A stretch of DNA of 64,000 nucleotides, taken from Desulfarculus baarsii DSM 2075 (GTDB lineage: Bacteria; Desulfobacterota; Desulfarculia; Desulfarculales; Desulfarculaceae). Made by a program: the position numbers and the translations under genes. The notes under the pieces were generated by a model. That model searched no databases and was not told where the DNA came from. It saw only the letters and a list, made by a program, of their open reading frames with translations. The stretch lies in contig NC_014365.1 of NCBI RefSeq assembly GCF_000143965.1, positions 1,019,501 through 1,083,500 of the forward strand, written 5' to 3'. Below, piece after piece: positions 10,901-19,808 of the stretch (within the stretch, counting starts at the first letter, position 1; each line of letters begins with the position of its first letter).

Positions 10901-12583
10901 ATGGCCGACAATACGCCCAAGAAAAGCCCCGAAACCGCCGCCGCGCGCATCGACGACGAGGGCGCATCGCCCCAAAGCGGCGGGGTGGCCGGCATCATCC
11001 GCGATATGCCCACCGGCCGCAAGGTGGCCATGCTGGGCCTGGCCGCCCTGGCCGCCGCCAGCCTGGTGGCCGTCTTCCTGTGGCTGAACCAGCCCGACTA
11101 TCAGACGCTCTTTTCCGGGCTTTCGCAGCAGGACGCCTCGCAGGTGGTCAACCAGCTCAAGGACATGAAGCTCGACTACAAGCTGGAGTCTGGCGGCACG
11201 ACCATCCTGGTGCCCGAGGAGAGCGTCTACGAGGCGCGCCTGACCCTGGCCAGCGCCGGCTTGCCCCGAGGCACGGCCGGCGTGGGTTTCGAGGTGTTCA
11301 ACGAAGTGCAGATGGGCGCCACCGATTTCGTGCAGCGCATCAATTATCAGCGGGCCTTGCAGGGTGAACTGGCCCGGACGATCAGCAGCTTCGGCGAGGT
11401 CGAGGACGCCCGGGTGCACATCGTTTTGCCCCGCGAGTCGCTGTTTGTCGAGGACGAAAAGAAGCCCAGCGCCGCGGTGGTGGTGCGCCTGGCCCGCGGC
11501 CAGAGCCTCAGCGCCGGCCAGATCGCCGGCGTGGTCCACTTGGTGGCCGGCTCGGTGCCCGACCTGACCGACGACCGCGTGACCATCGTCGACACAAACG
11601 GCAACCTGCTCTATCGCAAGGACGTCGACACCGCCGATTTCCCGGCCGCCCTCACCGCCAGCCAGCTCGATTACCAGAAGAACCTGGAGCGCGGCTTCGT
11701 GGCCAAGGTGCAGTCCATGCTCGAGGAGGTGCTGGGGCCGGGCCGGGCGGTGGTGCGCGTCAACGCCGACATCGATTTCACCCGCACCTCCACCACCCAG
11801 GATCTTTTCGACCCCGACCAGGTGGCCGTGCGCTCCGAGACCAGGGCCAGCGACAAGAGCATCAACAGCGGCAACATGCCCATCGGCTCGCCCGATCAGC
11901 GCTTCACCCTGGCCGAGGCCAACGCCAATCCCGAGGAAGGTCAGAACCAGAGCAAGACCGACACCGAAAACGAGACCACCAACTACGAGATCAGCCGCAC
12001 CCAGAAGCAGGTGCAGAAGGCCATCGGCGGCCTGCAGCGTCTGACCGTGGCCGTGATGATCGACGGGCCCTACAAGGACGCCGCCGACGCCGAGGGCAAC
12101 ACCACCCGTTCCTTCGCCCCGCGCAGCGCCGAGGAGATGCAGCAGCTCACCGAACTGGTGCGCCGGGCCGTGGGCTACGACGCCCAGCGCGGCGATCAGG
12201 TCACCCTGGCCAACATTCCCTTCCAACTGCCCGTCGGAACCGATGACATGGGCGTGATGACGTGGGAAGATTATCTCAAGCAGTGGGGCAAGCCGGCGCT
12301 CAACATCATCCTGGCCCTGCTGTTCTTCCTGCTGGTGATCCGCCCGGCGCTGAAGATGGCCTCGCGCTACGTCAACGCCCGCAGCGAGTTGGCCGCCGCC
12401 ACCCGCCGCGTGGGCCCCGGCGAGGAGCTGCCCGGCGGCGGCATGGACGAACAGGCCGCCGCCCTGGCCGAATCGGCCATGAGCCGCAAGATCGGCGTGC
12501 GCGACCAGATCCTGCTGGTGGCCCAGCAAGACCCGGAACGGGCCACCGCCGCCCTCAGGGGCTGGATCCACGAGACCGAATAG
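10901..12583 (+). CDS. fliF: Flagellar MS-ring protein FliF
   Basis: A 560-residue protein of the expected length. The first membrane segment is at about 47-67 (MLGLAALAAASLVAVFLW) and the second at about 463-482 (NIILALLFFLLVIRPALKMA). Between them lie the ring-building motifs (QRINYQRALQGELARTI) and the Gln/Asn/Thr-rich beta-collar loop. The C-terminal cytoplasmic tail ends in DPERATAALRGWIHE, the FliG-binding motif. It forms the MS ring in the inner membrane around the export gate. Confidence 0.97.
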   Translation: MADNTPKKSPETAAARIDDEGASPQSGGVAGIIRDMPTGRKVAMLGLAALAAASLVAVFLWLNQPDYQTLFSGLSQQDASQVVNQLKDMKLDYKLESGGTTILVPEESVYEARLTLASAGLPRGTAGVGFEVFNEVQMGATDFVQRINYQRALQGELARTISSFGEVEDARVHIVLPRESLFVEDEKKPSAAVVVRLARGQSLSAGQIAGVVHLVAGSVPDLTDDRVTIVDTNGNLLYRKDVDTADFPAALTASQLDYQKNLERGFVAKVQSMLEEVLGPGRAVVRVNADIDFTRTSTTQDLFDPDQVAVRSETRASDKSINSGNMPIGSPDQRFTLAEANANPEEGQNQSKTDTENETTNYEISRTQKQVQKAIGGLQRLTVAVMIDGPYKDAADAEGNTTRSFAPRSAEEMQQLTELVRRAVGYDAQRGDQVTLANIPFQLPVGTDDMGVMTWEDYLKQWGKPALNIILALLFFLLVIRPALKMASRYVNARSELAAATRRVGPGEELPGGGMDEQAAALAESAMSRKIGVRDQILLVAQQDPERATAALRGWIHETE

Positions 12584-12601
12584 CATCCGAGGAGATCGAC
12601 A

Positions 12602-13612
12602 ATGGCCGTGGGAGACAAACTGACCGGCGTGCAGAAAACAGCCATCGTCCTGGCTTCGCTGGGCGAGCAGTTCGCGGCCGAGATCTTCAAGCAGATGGAC
12701 GAGGAGGAGATTCGTCAGGTCGGCCTGGCCATGAGCAAGCTCAACCAGGTCGACGCCAAGGTGGTCGACGCGGTGCTGATGGAGTTTCTGGAAAAGCTTC
12801 GCGGCGACTCGGGACCGCTGGTCGGCGGCAGCAAGACCGCCCAGCGCGCCTTGGCCCTGGCCATGGGCGAGGACGCCGCCCGCGACATCATCGCCGACAT
12901 GGAGCGCTCCATCGAGCCGGTGCCCTTCGAGCGGGTCAAGACCGTCGACAGCAAGACCCTGGCCAGCTTCATCAAGAGCGAACACCCCCAGACCATCGCC
13001 GTGATCCTCTCGCACCTGCCGCAGATGAAGGCCGCCGAAGTGCTGCGCGAGTTCCCCGAAAACCTGCAGTACGACGTGGTGCTGCGCATCAGCAACCTGG
13101 ATGTGATCCCGCCGGGCATCATCGAGGAGATCGACGCCGTGCTGCAGCGCGAGATCGTCAGCACCGAGGGCGCCGAGGCCAAGCAACTCGGCGGCGTCGA
13201 GGCCGTGGCCGAGCTTCTCAACAACGTCGACAAGGCCACCGAGGAGCACATCTTCGGCCGCCTGGAGGAAGACGACCCCGAGATGGCCGAAAAGATCCGC
13301 CAACTCATGTTCGTCTTCGAGGATCTGATCAACGTCGACGACCGGGGCATCCGCACCCTGCTCAAGGAGGTGCGCAACGAGGATCTCACCGTGGCCCTCA
13401 AGACCTCCAGCGAGGATCTGCGCGCCAAGATTCTGGGCAACGTCAGCGAACGCGCCGCGGCCATGATCCAGGAAGACCTGGAGGTGATGGGCCCGGTGCG
13501 GCTGTCGGAGGTGGAGCAGTCGCAGCAAAAGATCATCCAGATCGCCCGTCGCCTGGAAAAAGAAGGCAAGATCGCCATCGGCGGCAAGGGCGGGGAGGAC
13601 GTCCTTGTCTAA
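12602..13612 (+). CDS. fliG: Flagellar motor switch protein FliG
   Basis: A 336-residue rotor protein. The N-terminal domain (KTAIVLASLGEQFAAEIFK) binds FliF. The middle part contains HPQTIAVILSHLP, the EHPQ-containing segment that binds FliM. The C-terminal torque domain has FEDLINVDDRGIRTLLKEV, with the charged residues that meet the stator. Full family length, no breaks. Its last eight bases overlap the fliH start. Confidence 0.97.
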   Translation: MAVGDKLTGVQKTAIVLASLGEQFAAEIFKQMDEEEIRQVGLAMSKLNQVDAKVVDAVLMEFLEKLRGDSGPLVGGSKTAQRALALAMGEDAARDIIADMERSIEPVPFERVKTVDSKTLASFIKSEHPQTIAVILSHLPQMKAAEVLREFPENLQYDVVLRISNLDVIPPGIIEEIDAVLQREIVSTEGAEAKQLGGVEAVAELLNNVDKATEEHIFGRLEEDDPEMAEKIRQLMFVFEDLINVDDRGIRTLLKEVRNEDLTVALKTSSEDLRAKILGNVSERAAAMIQEDLEVMGPVRLSEVEQSQQKIIQIARRLEKEGKIAIGGKGGEDVLV

Positions 13613-14435
13613 GGCCGAGTCCGATAGCCAAGTGCGCGATTTCAGCCTGGGCGAGTTCCAGGCCGGCCGCAAACCGGCTCCCCGGCCGGCCGGGGACACG
13701 GCCTTTCACCCCGGTCAGTTCGAGCCGCTCAACCTGGGCCAACCCGAGGAAGACCCCCGCGAGCGGGCCCAGCGTCAGGCCAAACAGATGGTCGACGAGG
13801 CCAACGCCCAGGTGGCCCAGGCCAAGAAAGACGTCGAGCGCATCCGGGCCCAGGCCTACGAGGAGGGCTACAAGCAGGGCCAGCAGGAAGGCCACGCCGC
13901 CAGTCAGGCGCGCATCGAGGCGGCCATGAGCAACCTGGAGGCCGCGGCCACGGCCCTGGCCAGGGCCAAGGCCAACGTGCTGGCCCACATGGAGCGCGAG
14001 ATCGTGGCCCTGGTCCAGGCGGCGGTGGACGGCGTGTTCCTGAGCGTTGACGCCATGCCGGCCAAACTGCTGCGCCAGGTGGTCGGCCGGGCCGTGGCCC
14101 AAATCGGCGAGTCGGAACGCCTGACCATCCATTGCAGCGCCGCCGACGCCGAGACCCTGCGCGAGTTTCGGCCCCAGTTGCTCGACGCCATCGCCAGCCT
14201 GGCCCAGGTTGACTTGAACGTCCGCGACGATCTGCGCCCCGGCGATTGCCTGGTCGAAAGCCCCGAAACCATGGTCGACGCCACCCTGCAAACCCGCCGC
14301 CAGGCCATCCTGGCCCAGTTGGAGCAGACCCTGCGCCAGGGCCCGCCCCTGGACTTGGCCGGCCTGGCCGACCAGCCGCCGGCCGCGCCAGCCGCCGACT
14401 GGGCCGCCGCCGGCGATCCTGGCGAGGACTGGTGA
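13605..14435 (+). CDS. fliH: Flagellar assembly protein FliH
   Basis: A 276-residue FliH, the dimeric stator-like regulator of the FliI ATPase. It has a Pro-rich N terminus, a charged coiled coil (about 55-110) including the EGYKQGQQEG block with spaced glycines typical of FliH, and a C-terminal FliI-binding domain from about 130. The start is an unusual TTG at 13605: GGGGAGGA lies at the right distance, no ATG is available nearby, and the codon falls inside the last codons of fliG, giving an 8-base overlap. Confidence 0.92.
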   Translation: MSKAESDSQVRDFSLGEFQAGRKPAPRPAGDTAFHPGQFEPLNLGQPEEDPRERAQRQAKQMVDEANAQVAQAKKDVERIRAQAYEEGYKQGQQEGHAASQARIEAAMSNLEAAATALARAKANVLAHMEREIVALVQAAVDGVFLSVDAMPAKLLRQVVGRAVAQIGESERLTIHCSAADAETLREFRPQLLDAIASLAQVDLNVRDDLRPGDCLVESPETMVDATLQTRRQAILAQLEQTLRQGPPLDLAGLADQPPAAPAADWAAAGDPGEDW

Positions 14436-15751
14436 TGGGCGCGCCTTCCCTGGGCCGCTATTGCGACCAACTGCGGGCCTGTCAGCCGCTGACCGTTTTG
14501 GGCCGCGTCAGCCAGGTGGTGGGCCTGGTGGCCGAGGTGCGGGGCCTGGAGTTGCCCGTGGGGGCCAGCGTTTTTCTGCATCTGGATGAAGGCCCGGTGC
14601 TGGGCGAGGTGGTGGGCTTCAAGGGCCAGGGCGTGCAGATCATGCCCTACGCCGACACTCGCGGCCTGCGGCCGGGCTGCCTGGTCTCCAGCGCCGGCGG
14701 CGCGGGCCTGGTCAAGGTGGGCCAGGCCCTGCTGGGCCGCGTGCTCGACGGCCTGGGCAACCCCGTCGACGGCGGGCCCATGCCCGAGTGGGATCAATTA
14801 TATCCGCTCTATCGCCAGGCGCCCTCGGCCATGGGCCGGCCGCGCATCAGCCAGCCGGTGGACGTGGGGGTAAAGGTCATCAACGCCCTGCTGACCCTGG
14901 GCAAGGGCCAGCGCATCGGCATCTTCGCCGGCTCGGGCGTGGGCAAATCCACCCTGATGAGCATGATCGCCCGCCACACCCAGGCCGACATCAGCGTCAT
15001 CGGCCTGGTGGGCGAGCGCGGCCGCGAGCTGCGCGAATTCATCGAGCGCGATCTTGGCCCCGAAGGCCTGGCCCGCAGCGTGGTCATCGTGGCCACCAGC
15101 GATCAGCCGGCCCTGGTGCGCATGCGCGCGGCCTATCTGGCCACGGCCGTGGCCGAGTATTTCCGCGACCAGAGCCGCGACGTCATCTTGATGATGGACT
15201 CGGTGACCCGTTTCGCCATGGCCGGCCGCGAGGTGGGCCTGAGCATCGGCGAGCCGCCCACCACCAAGGGCTACACGCCAAGCGTTTTCGCCCAATTGCC
15301 GCGCCTGCTGGAGCGGGCCGGCACCAGCGAGGGCGGCGGCTCGATCACTGGCATCTACACCGTTTTGGTCGAGGGCGACGACGTCACCGAGCCGGTGGCC
15401 GACGCCATGCGCTCGATCCTCGACGGCCACTTCGTGTTGACCCGGGCCCTGGCCGACCGTGGCCACTACCCGGCCATCGAGCTGTTGGGCTCCATCAGCC
15501 GTTTGGCCCGCGACATCAATCCGCCCGAGGTGACCACCGCCGCGCGCCGGCTCACCGAGTTGCTGGCCGCCTATCGCCGCAACGAGGATCTGATCAACAT
15601 CGGGGCCTACGCCGATGGCTCCAACCCGGTAATCGACCGGGCCATCCGCATGATGGAGCGCATCAACAAGTTTCTGACCCAGCCCGTGGAAAAAGGCGTC
15701 GACATCACCGCCAGCCGCCGCGAACTGGTCCAACTGATGGCCCAGAAGTAG
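14435..15751 (+). CDS. fliI: Flagellum-specific ATPase FliI
   Basis: A 438-residue F1-beta-like ATPase of the flagellar type III export apparatus. The Walker A motif GSGVGKST is at 166-173; DVILMMDSVTRFAMA holds the Walker B region, and GEPPTTKGYTPSVFAQLP is a strong family signature. The ATG at 14435 shares bases with the fliH stop (TGATG). It works with FliH and FliJ at the cytoplasmic face of the export gate. Confidence 0.97.
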   Translation: MGAPSLGRYCDQLRACQPLTVLGRVSQVVGLVAEVRGLELPVGASVFLHLDEGPVLGEVVGFKGQGVQIMPYADTRGLRPGCLVSSAGGAGLVKVGQALLGRVLDGLGNPVDGGPMPEWDQLYPLYRQAPSAMGRPRISQPVDVGVKVINALLTLGKGQRIGIFAGSGVGKSTLMSMIARHTQADISVIGLVGERGRELREFIERDLGPEGLARSVVIVATSDQPALVRMRAAYLATAVAEYFRDQSRDVILMMDSVTRFAMAGREVGLSIGEPPTTKGYTPSVFAQLPRLLERAGTSEGGGSITGIYTVLVEGDDVTEPVADAMRSILDGHFVLTRALADRGHYPAIELLGSISRLARDINPPEVTTAARRLTELLAAYRRNEDLINIGAYADGSNPVIDRAIRMMERINKFLTQPVEKGVDITASRRELVQLMAQK

Positions 15752-15753
15752 CC

Positions 15754-16200
15754 ATGGCCTTCCGTTTTCGGTTACAATCGGTGCTGGATCACCGCAAGCA
15801 TCTGGAAGAAAAGGCCCAGGGCGAGATGGCCACGCGCCTGCAAAAGCAACTGGCCTGCCAACGGCAGTTGGAGTGGATCGCCGGCGAAATGACGCGCAAC
15901 CGCCAGGAACTGGCCCGGCGGGGCGCTCAAGGCATTTCGGCCCAGGAGTTCGCCCTGGCCGGCGATTACGCCACGACCCTGCGCCTGCACCAGATGCGCG
16001 CCGGCTCGCAACTGGAGCTTTTGAAGGCCGAGACCGAGATCGCCCGGCAAAAGCTCCTGGAGGCCACCCGCGACCGCAAGGCCATGGATATTCTGCGCGA
16101 GCGGCATCTGCAAGACTATCTGGCCGAGGAACGCCGGCAAGAACGCATCGCCATGGACGAGGCCGCCGTGCGCGGCTTCTTGGGGAAGGCCGACCGATGA
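15754..16200 (+). CDS. fliJ: Flagellar export chaperone FliJ
   Basis: A 148-residue, almost wholly coiled-coil protein. The start FRFRLQSVLDHRKHLEEKAQ is the FliJ signature. FliJ is the central stalk-like subunit that pokes into the FliI hexamer and contacts FlhA. It begins two bases after fliI and overlaps the next gene by ATGA. Confidence 0.93.
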   Translation: MAFRFRLQSVLDHRKHLEEKAQGEMATRLQKQLACQRQLEWIAGEMTRNRQELARRGAQGISAQEFALAGDYATTLRLHQMRAGSQLELLKAETEIARQKLLEATRDRKAMDILRERHLQDYLAEERRQERIAMDEAAVRGFLGKADR

Positions 16201-16892
16201 AACTTGGGCTTTTGGGCAAAATCCTTGTCGTGGGCCTGGCCCTCAAGGCCGCGGCCCTGATCGGGGCGCTTTTCGTGGGTGGGCCTGGGCTGCCGCCGGT
16301 GGCCCAGCCCGTGGCCGCCCAGGAGGCGGCCCAGCCGGCGCCGGCCGCCCAGGAGGCCGCGCAAGAACCGGCCCCGGAGGGCCAACCCCCGGCCGAAGGG
16401 GCCCAGGAGCCGGCCGCGCCGCCGCCCAGCCAGCCGGCCAACTATGACCCGCGCCTGATCGAGCTGCTGGACCAGAAAAAGAAAAAGCTGGCCCTGGAGG
16501 AAGAGCGCCTGCAACAAGAGCGCAAGGAATTGCAAAAGCTGCGCGAGGAGGTCAACGGCCGCATCGTCGAGTTGCAAAAGGTCCAGACCGCCCTGGAAGG
16601 GCTCATCGACCAACAGAACAAGGCCCGCCAGGAGCGCATCGAGCAACTGGTCAAGGTGCTGGGCAACATGCGGCCCCAGCCGGCGGCCGACGTGATCAGC
16701 AAGCTGGACCTGGACATGTCGGTGGAGATCTTCCGGCGGATGAACAGCCGCACCGCCGGCAAGGTCATGGCCAGCCTGGAGCCCGAGCGCGCCGCCCAGA
16801 TCAGCACGCTACTCACCCAGCAGCAAAAGTCCGAACAGGCCGCCAAGGTGGCCCGCGATGCGGCGGCGGCCGGAGCGGAGCCGGCGGAGTAA
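16197..16892 (+). CDS. MotE-like / MgtE-N-domain flagellar protein
   Basis: A 231-residue protein with one N-terminal membrane segment (about 6-25), an Ala/Pro-rich linker (35-80), a strong coiled coil (85-145) and a C-terminal MgtE-N-like domain (about 155-215). That domain includes RPQPAADVISKLDLDMSVE and TAGKVMASLEPERAA. This architecture is found in flagellar operons after fliJ and is named MotE-like; in rhizobia MotE is a periplasmic chaperone for MotC. Here the role is inferred from position. A terminator follows directly. Confidence 0.8.
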   Translation: MKLGLLGKILVVGLALKAAALIGALFVGGPGLPPVAQPVAAQEAAQPAPAAQEAAQEPAPEGQPPAEGAQEPAAPPPSQPANYDPRLIELLDQKKKKLALEEERLQQERKELQKLREEVNGRIVELQKVQTALEGLIDQQNKARQERIEQLVKVLGNMRPQPAADVISKLDLDMSVEIFRRMNSRTAGKVMASLEPERAAQISTLLTQQQKSEQAAKVARDAAAAGAEPAE

Positions 16893-16913
16893 TCCGCGCC
16901 CGAAGAAAAGACG

Positions 16914-16957
16914 CGGCCCGACCCCTCCAGCGCGAGGGGCCGGGCCGTCGGTTTTTT
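16914..16957 (+). terminator. Rho-independent terminator of the flagellar operon
   Basis: A 13-bp stem (CGGCCCG-CCCCT against its complement, one mismatch) with a short loop is followed by GTCGGTTTTTT. It lies 21 bp after the motE-like stop and also separates the convergent molybdopterin oxidoreductase gene. Confidence 0.8.
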
Positions 16958-16965
16958 GGCGCGGC

Positions 16966-19206
16966 TCAGGCCGCCGGCTGGATCGTCACGGGGATGCCGT
17001 TTAGCACGCAGTTGCCCGAGAGTCGGTCGAGCAGTTGGTCGTCGGTGAGGACGTTGCTGTTGACGCCGGGGTTGGCGGCGGCCACCGACAGCCTGGCCCC
17101 GGCGGCGTGGTGGCCCCAGCCGTGGGGCGCGCAGACCACGCCGGGCATGAGCGCTTCACTCAGCTCCACGGTCATTTGCAGGCTGCCCACCCGGCTGGCG
17201 ATCACGGCGGTTTTCCCGTCCTCCAGGCCCAGGGCCGCGGCGTCCTGGGGATGGACCAGCAGGGTGCAGCGGCCCTTGCCGGCCACCAGGGGCGGGATGT
17301 TGTGCATCCACGAGTTGTTGGAGCGCAGGTTCCGGCGGCCCACCAAGAGCGTCCCGGCCGGCGGGCGCTCCATGGCCTGGGCCAGGCGGTCCACGTCGGC
17401 GGCCAAGGGGGAGGGGGCCAGTTCGATCTTGGCCGAGGGCGTGCGCAAGACATTGGGCACGCCGGGCTTGAGCGGCCCCAGGTCCACGCCGTGGGGATTG
17501 GCCAGCAGCACGTCCAGGCTCAGGCCCTGGGGGTTCAGGCCAAACCAGTCGCCATATGCGCCGGTGCGCAGCATCAGGTCCAGCAAGCGGCCGGGGCCGG
17601 GGCCGCCATGCAACTGGGCCAGCAATTCGGCGGGCTGGCGACCGGCCAGGGGCGAGCCCTTGGCCTGGATGGCCTGGTTCAGCGCGCCCTCGATGATCAT
17701 TTGTTCCAAGGTCAGCGGATCGGCCGCCGCGCCTTGGCCGGCCAAAATCAGGGCCAGCTTGAGCATGATCCGCCACTTGTCCAGCTCGTCGGGGCCGGGG
17801 GCGATGACCGGCGGCGAGAAGTTGGCCACGTTGTGCACGGCAAAGCCGTAGAAGACAATGTCGTATTGGGCCGTGGACAGCGGGCCGCACGGCGGCAGAA
17901 TCACGTCGGCGTGGCGGGCGGTCTCGTTGAGGTAGAAATCGACGCAGACCAGAAAATCCAACGAGGCCAGAGCCTTGTCCAGGCGCTGGCTGTTGGGGCA
18001 GGTCAGGGCAGGGTTGCCGGCGATGGTGATCAGGGCCCTGGCCGCGCCCGCGCCCTGGGCCTCGATGGTCTGGGCCAGGGTGGCCACGGGAAACTCGCCG
18101 ATGACCTCGGGCGCGCCGGTGGCCGGGCTGGTCCAACGGCCCATGCTCCAGCCCTTGCCGCCGGCCTTGAAACGGGGCGGCAGATGGGCCGGCGTGGGGA
18201 ACATGGCCCCGCCGGGCCGGTCAAAGGAGCCGATTAGCACGTTGATGGCGTCGATGAGCCAGTTGGCCAGCGCGCCAAACTCCTGGGTGCTGGCGCCCAT
18301 GCGACCGTAGACCACGGCGCTGGGGGCCTGGGCCAGCTCGCGGGCCAGGCGCTGGATGTCGGCGGCGGCGAGGCCGCAAGGCCCGGCCACGGCCTGGGGC
18401 GTGAAAGGCCGGGATAGTTCGCGCAGATCGTCCAGGCCGTTGACGTGCTGGGCCATGGGGCCGGGGTCGGCCAGGTTCTGCGCGAACAGGCTGTTGACCA
18501 TGGCCATCAGCAGCAGGGCGTCGGTCCCAGGCCGGATGAAAAAATGCTCGTCGGCCAGTTCGGCGGTGCGGGTGCGGCGGGGGTCGATGACCACCAGCTT
18601 GGCCCCGCGCTGGCGCAGGGCGCGCAGGCGGCCGGGAAAGTCCGGCGCGGTGCAGAGGCTGCCGTTGGACTCCAAGGGGTTGGCCCCCAGCATCAGCAGA
18701 TAGTCGGTGCGCTCGATGTCGGGCACGGGGATGGTGGCGGGGCTGCCGAACATCAGCCCGCAACTGACGTGCTTGGGCAGTTGGTCGACGCTGCTGGCCG
18801 AGAAGATGTTTTTGCTGGCCAGGGCCTTGAGCATGGGCCGCATGAACAGGTTGCCGGCCATGGTGTGCGAGTTGGGGTTGCCCAGATAGACGGCCACGGC
18901 GTCGCGGCCGTGTTCGGCGATGACCCGGCCCAGGCCTTGCTCCACGGCCTGGAAGGCCTCGGGCCACGAGACCTCGCGCAGTTGGCCGTCGATGCGCATG
19001 AGCGGCCGGCGCAGGCGGTCGGGGTCGTTGTGCAACTGGGCGATGGAGGCGCCCTTGGGGCACAGATAGCCCTTGGAAAAGACGTCTAGCTTGTCGCCGG
19101 TGACGTGGGTGACTTGGTCGCCTTGCAGGGTGATGGCTAGGCCGCAGGTGGCCTCGCAGAGCGGACAGGTCTTGAATACTGTGCGGGTTTGGCTTTGTTC
19201 GGCCAT
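16966..19206 (-). CDS. Cytoplasmic molybdopterin oxidoreductase, solitary catalytic subunit
   Basis: A 746-residue member of the Mo/W bis-pyranopterin family. An N-terminal 4Fe-4S motif has Cys14, Cys17, Cys21 and Cys49 (CPLCEATC and YLCPKG). The molybdopterin domain follows, with SVDQLPKHVSCGLMFG and DYLLMLGANPLESNG, and a C-terminal dinucleotide-binding domain (about 610-740, NSWMHNIPPL). No twin-arginine signal is present, so it is cytoplasmic. No electron-transfer or membrane subunit is encoded beside it. The substrate is unknown; it resembles broadly annotated oxidoreductases rather than a typed formate dehydrogenase. It may be the last gene of the unit starting at 20465, but a 172 bp gap with a hairpin lies before it. 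Confidence 0.88.
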   Translation of the reverse strand: MAEQSQTRTVFKTCPLCEATCGLAITLQGDQVTHVTGDKLDVFSKGYLCPKGASIAQLHNDPDRLRRPLMRIDGQLREVSWPEAFQAVEQGLGRVIAEHGRDAVAVYLGNPNSHTMAGNLFMRPMLKALASKNIFSASSVDQLPKHVSCGLMFGSPATIPVPDIERTDYLLMLGANPLESNGSLCTAPDFPGRLRALRQRGAKLVVIDPRRTRTAELADEHFFIRPGTDALLLMAMVNSLFAQNLADPGPMAQHVNGLDDLRELSRPFTPQAVAGPCGLAAADIQRLARELAQAPSAVVYGRMGASTQEFGALANWLIDAINVLIGSFDRPGGAMFPTPAHLPPRFKAGGKGWSMGRWTSPATGAPEVIGEFPVATLAQTIEAQGAGAARALITIAGNPALTCPNSQRLDKALASLDFLVCVDFYLNETARHADVILPPCGPLSTAQYDIVFYGFAVHNVANFSPPVIAPGPDELDKWRIMLKLALILAGQGAAADPLTLEQMIIEGALNQAIQAKGSPLAGRQPAELLAQLHGGPGPGRLLDLMLRTGAYGDWFGLNPQGLSLDVLLANPHGVDLGPLKPGVPNVLRTPSAKIELAPSPLAADVDRLAQAMERPPAGTLLVGRRNLRSNNSWMHNIPPLVAGKGRCTLLVHPQDAAALGLEDGKTAVIASRVGSLQMTVELSEALMPGVVCAPHGWGHHAAGARLSVAAANPGVNSNVLTDDQLLDRLSGNCVLNGIPVTIQPAA

Positions 19207-19317
19207 GAAGAGCGCCTTTCAGCGACCAGGCGTTGGCGCCGTGGTCGGGTTTGGGTTTGGCGGCCCTCGCCGTCGGCCCGCTGGGGCCAGGCCGGCCGTC
19301 GGCGCATGAAGCCCCGA

Positions 19318-19342
19318 CCCGGCCGCCGTGGGGGCGGCCGGG
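19318..19342. repeat. GC-rich hairpin between the PNPOx and molybdoenzyme genes
   Basis: CCCGGCCGCC and its exact complement flank GTGGG. There is no T-run on either strand, so it is not a canonical terminator. It may stabilise a processed mRNA end or cause partial termination. Confidence 0.5.
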
Positions 19343-19378
19343 CGCGGCGCTTGGCTCAAACGAAAAGGCTGGCGGCGG

Positions 19379-19789
19379 CTATTCGACCCGCTGGCCGGCC
19401 TTCGGTCCGGGGGTGGTGTAGAAAATGTCGTCGATCTTGATGACCAACACGCCCTTGGAGCGCAGCACGATGCCCCGCTCTTCGCCCTTGGCCTTGACGG
19501 CGGCGGCCATGGTTTCGTAGACAGGGCCCTCGGTCACGATCTGGGCCTTGCCCTTTAGCTGATAGCCGTTCATGCCCTCCCAGAAGCTGACGCTGACCTG
19601 GGGGTTTTCCTTGACGTTGGCCAGGGTCTTGTTGAAAAACTGGTCGGAGATGACGATGGTTTCGTCGTCGAGGGCGGCCTTGGCGTTGACCGGCACGGCG
19701 TTGGGCGCGCCGTTTTTGTCGGCGGTGGCCAGCACCACGGTCACCAGGCCTTGGAACATCTTGCGGATCTTTTCGTTCATCTTGGCCAT
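19379..19789 (-). CDS. Pyridoxamine 5'-phosphate oxidase-like (split-barrel flavin) protein
   Basis: A 136-residue split-barrel protein of the PNPOx-like family. Core strands VTVVLATADKNGAPNAVPV and VSVSFWEGMNGYQLKGKAQI match the FMN-binding barrel of small single-domain members. Such proteins bind FMN, F420 or heme, and their substrates are usually unknown. It lies 19 bp after the DUF1847 gene and shares its promoter. The partnership with a cysteine-rich DUF1847 protein and a molybdoenzyme suggests a redox role. Confidence 0.82.
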   Translation of the reverse strand: MAKMNEKIRKMFQGLVTVVLATADKNGAPNAVPVNAKAALDDETIVISDQFFNKTLANVKENPQVSVSFWEGMNGYQLKGKAQIVTEGPVYETMAAAVKAKGEERGIVLRSKGVLVIKIDDIFYTTPGPKAGQRVE

Positions 19790-19808
19790 GATCGCCTCCT
19801 GCGCCGCC

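Noticed and set aside
13605-13612. Frameshift between fliG and fliH
   Set aside because: The overlap is explained by a TTG start with a good ribosome site; both proteins are complete.
10820-13699. 959-codon open frame on the minus strand across fliE-fliG
   Set aside because: It lies opposite well-identified flagellar genes, has the His/Gly/Leu-rich composition of GC-driven antisense frames and no ribosome site.
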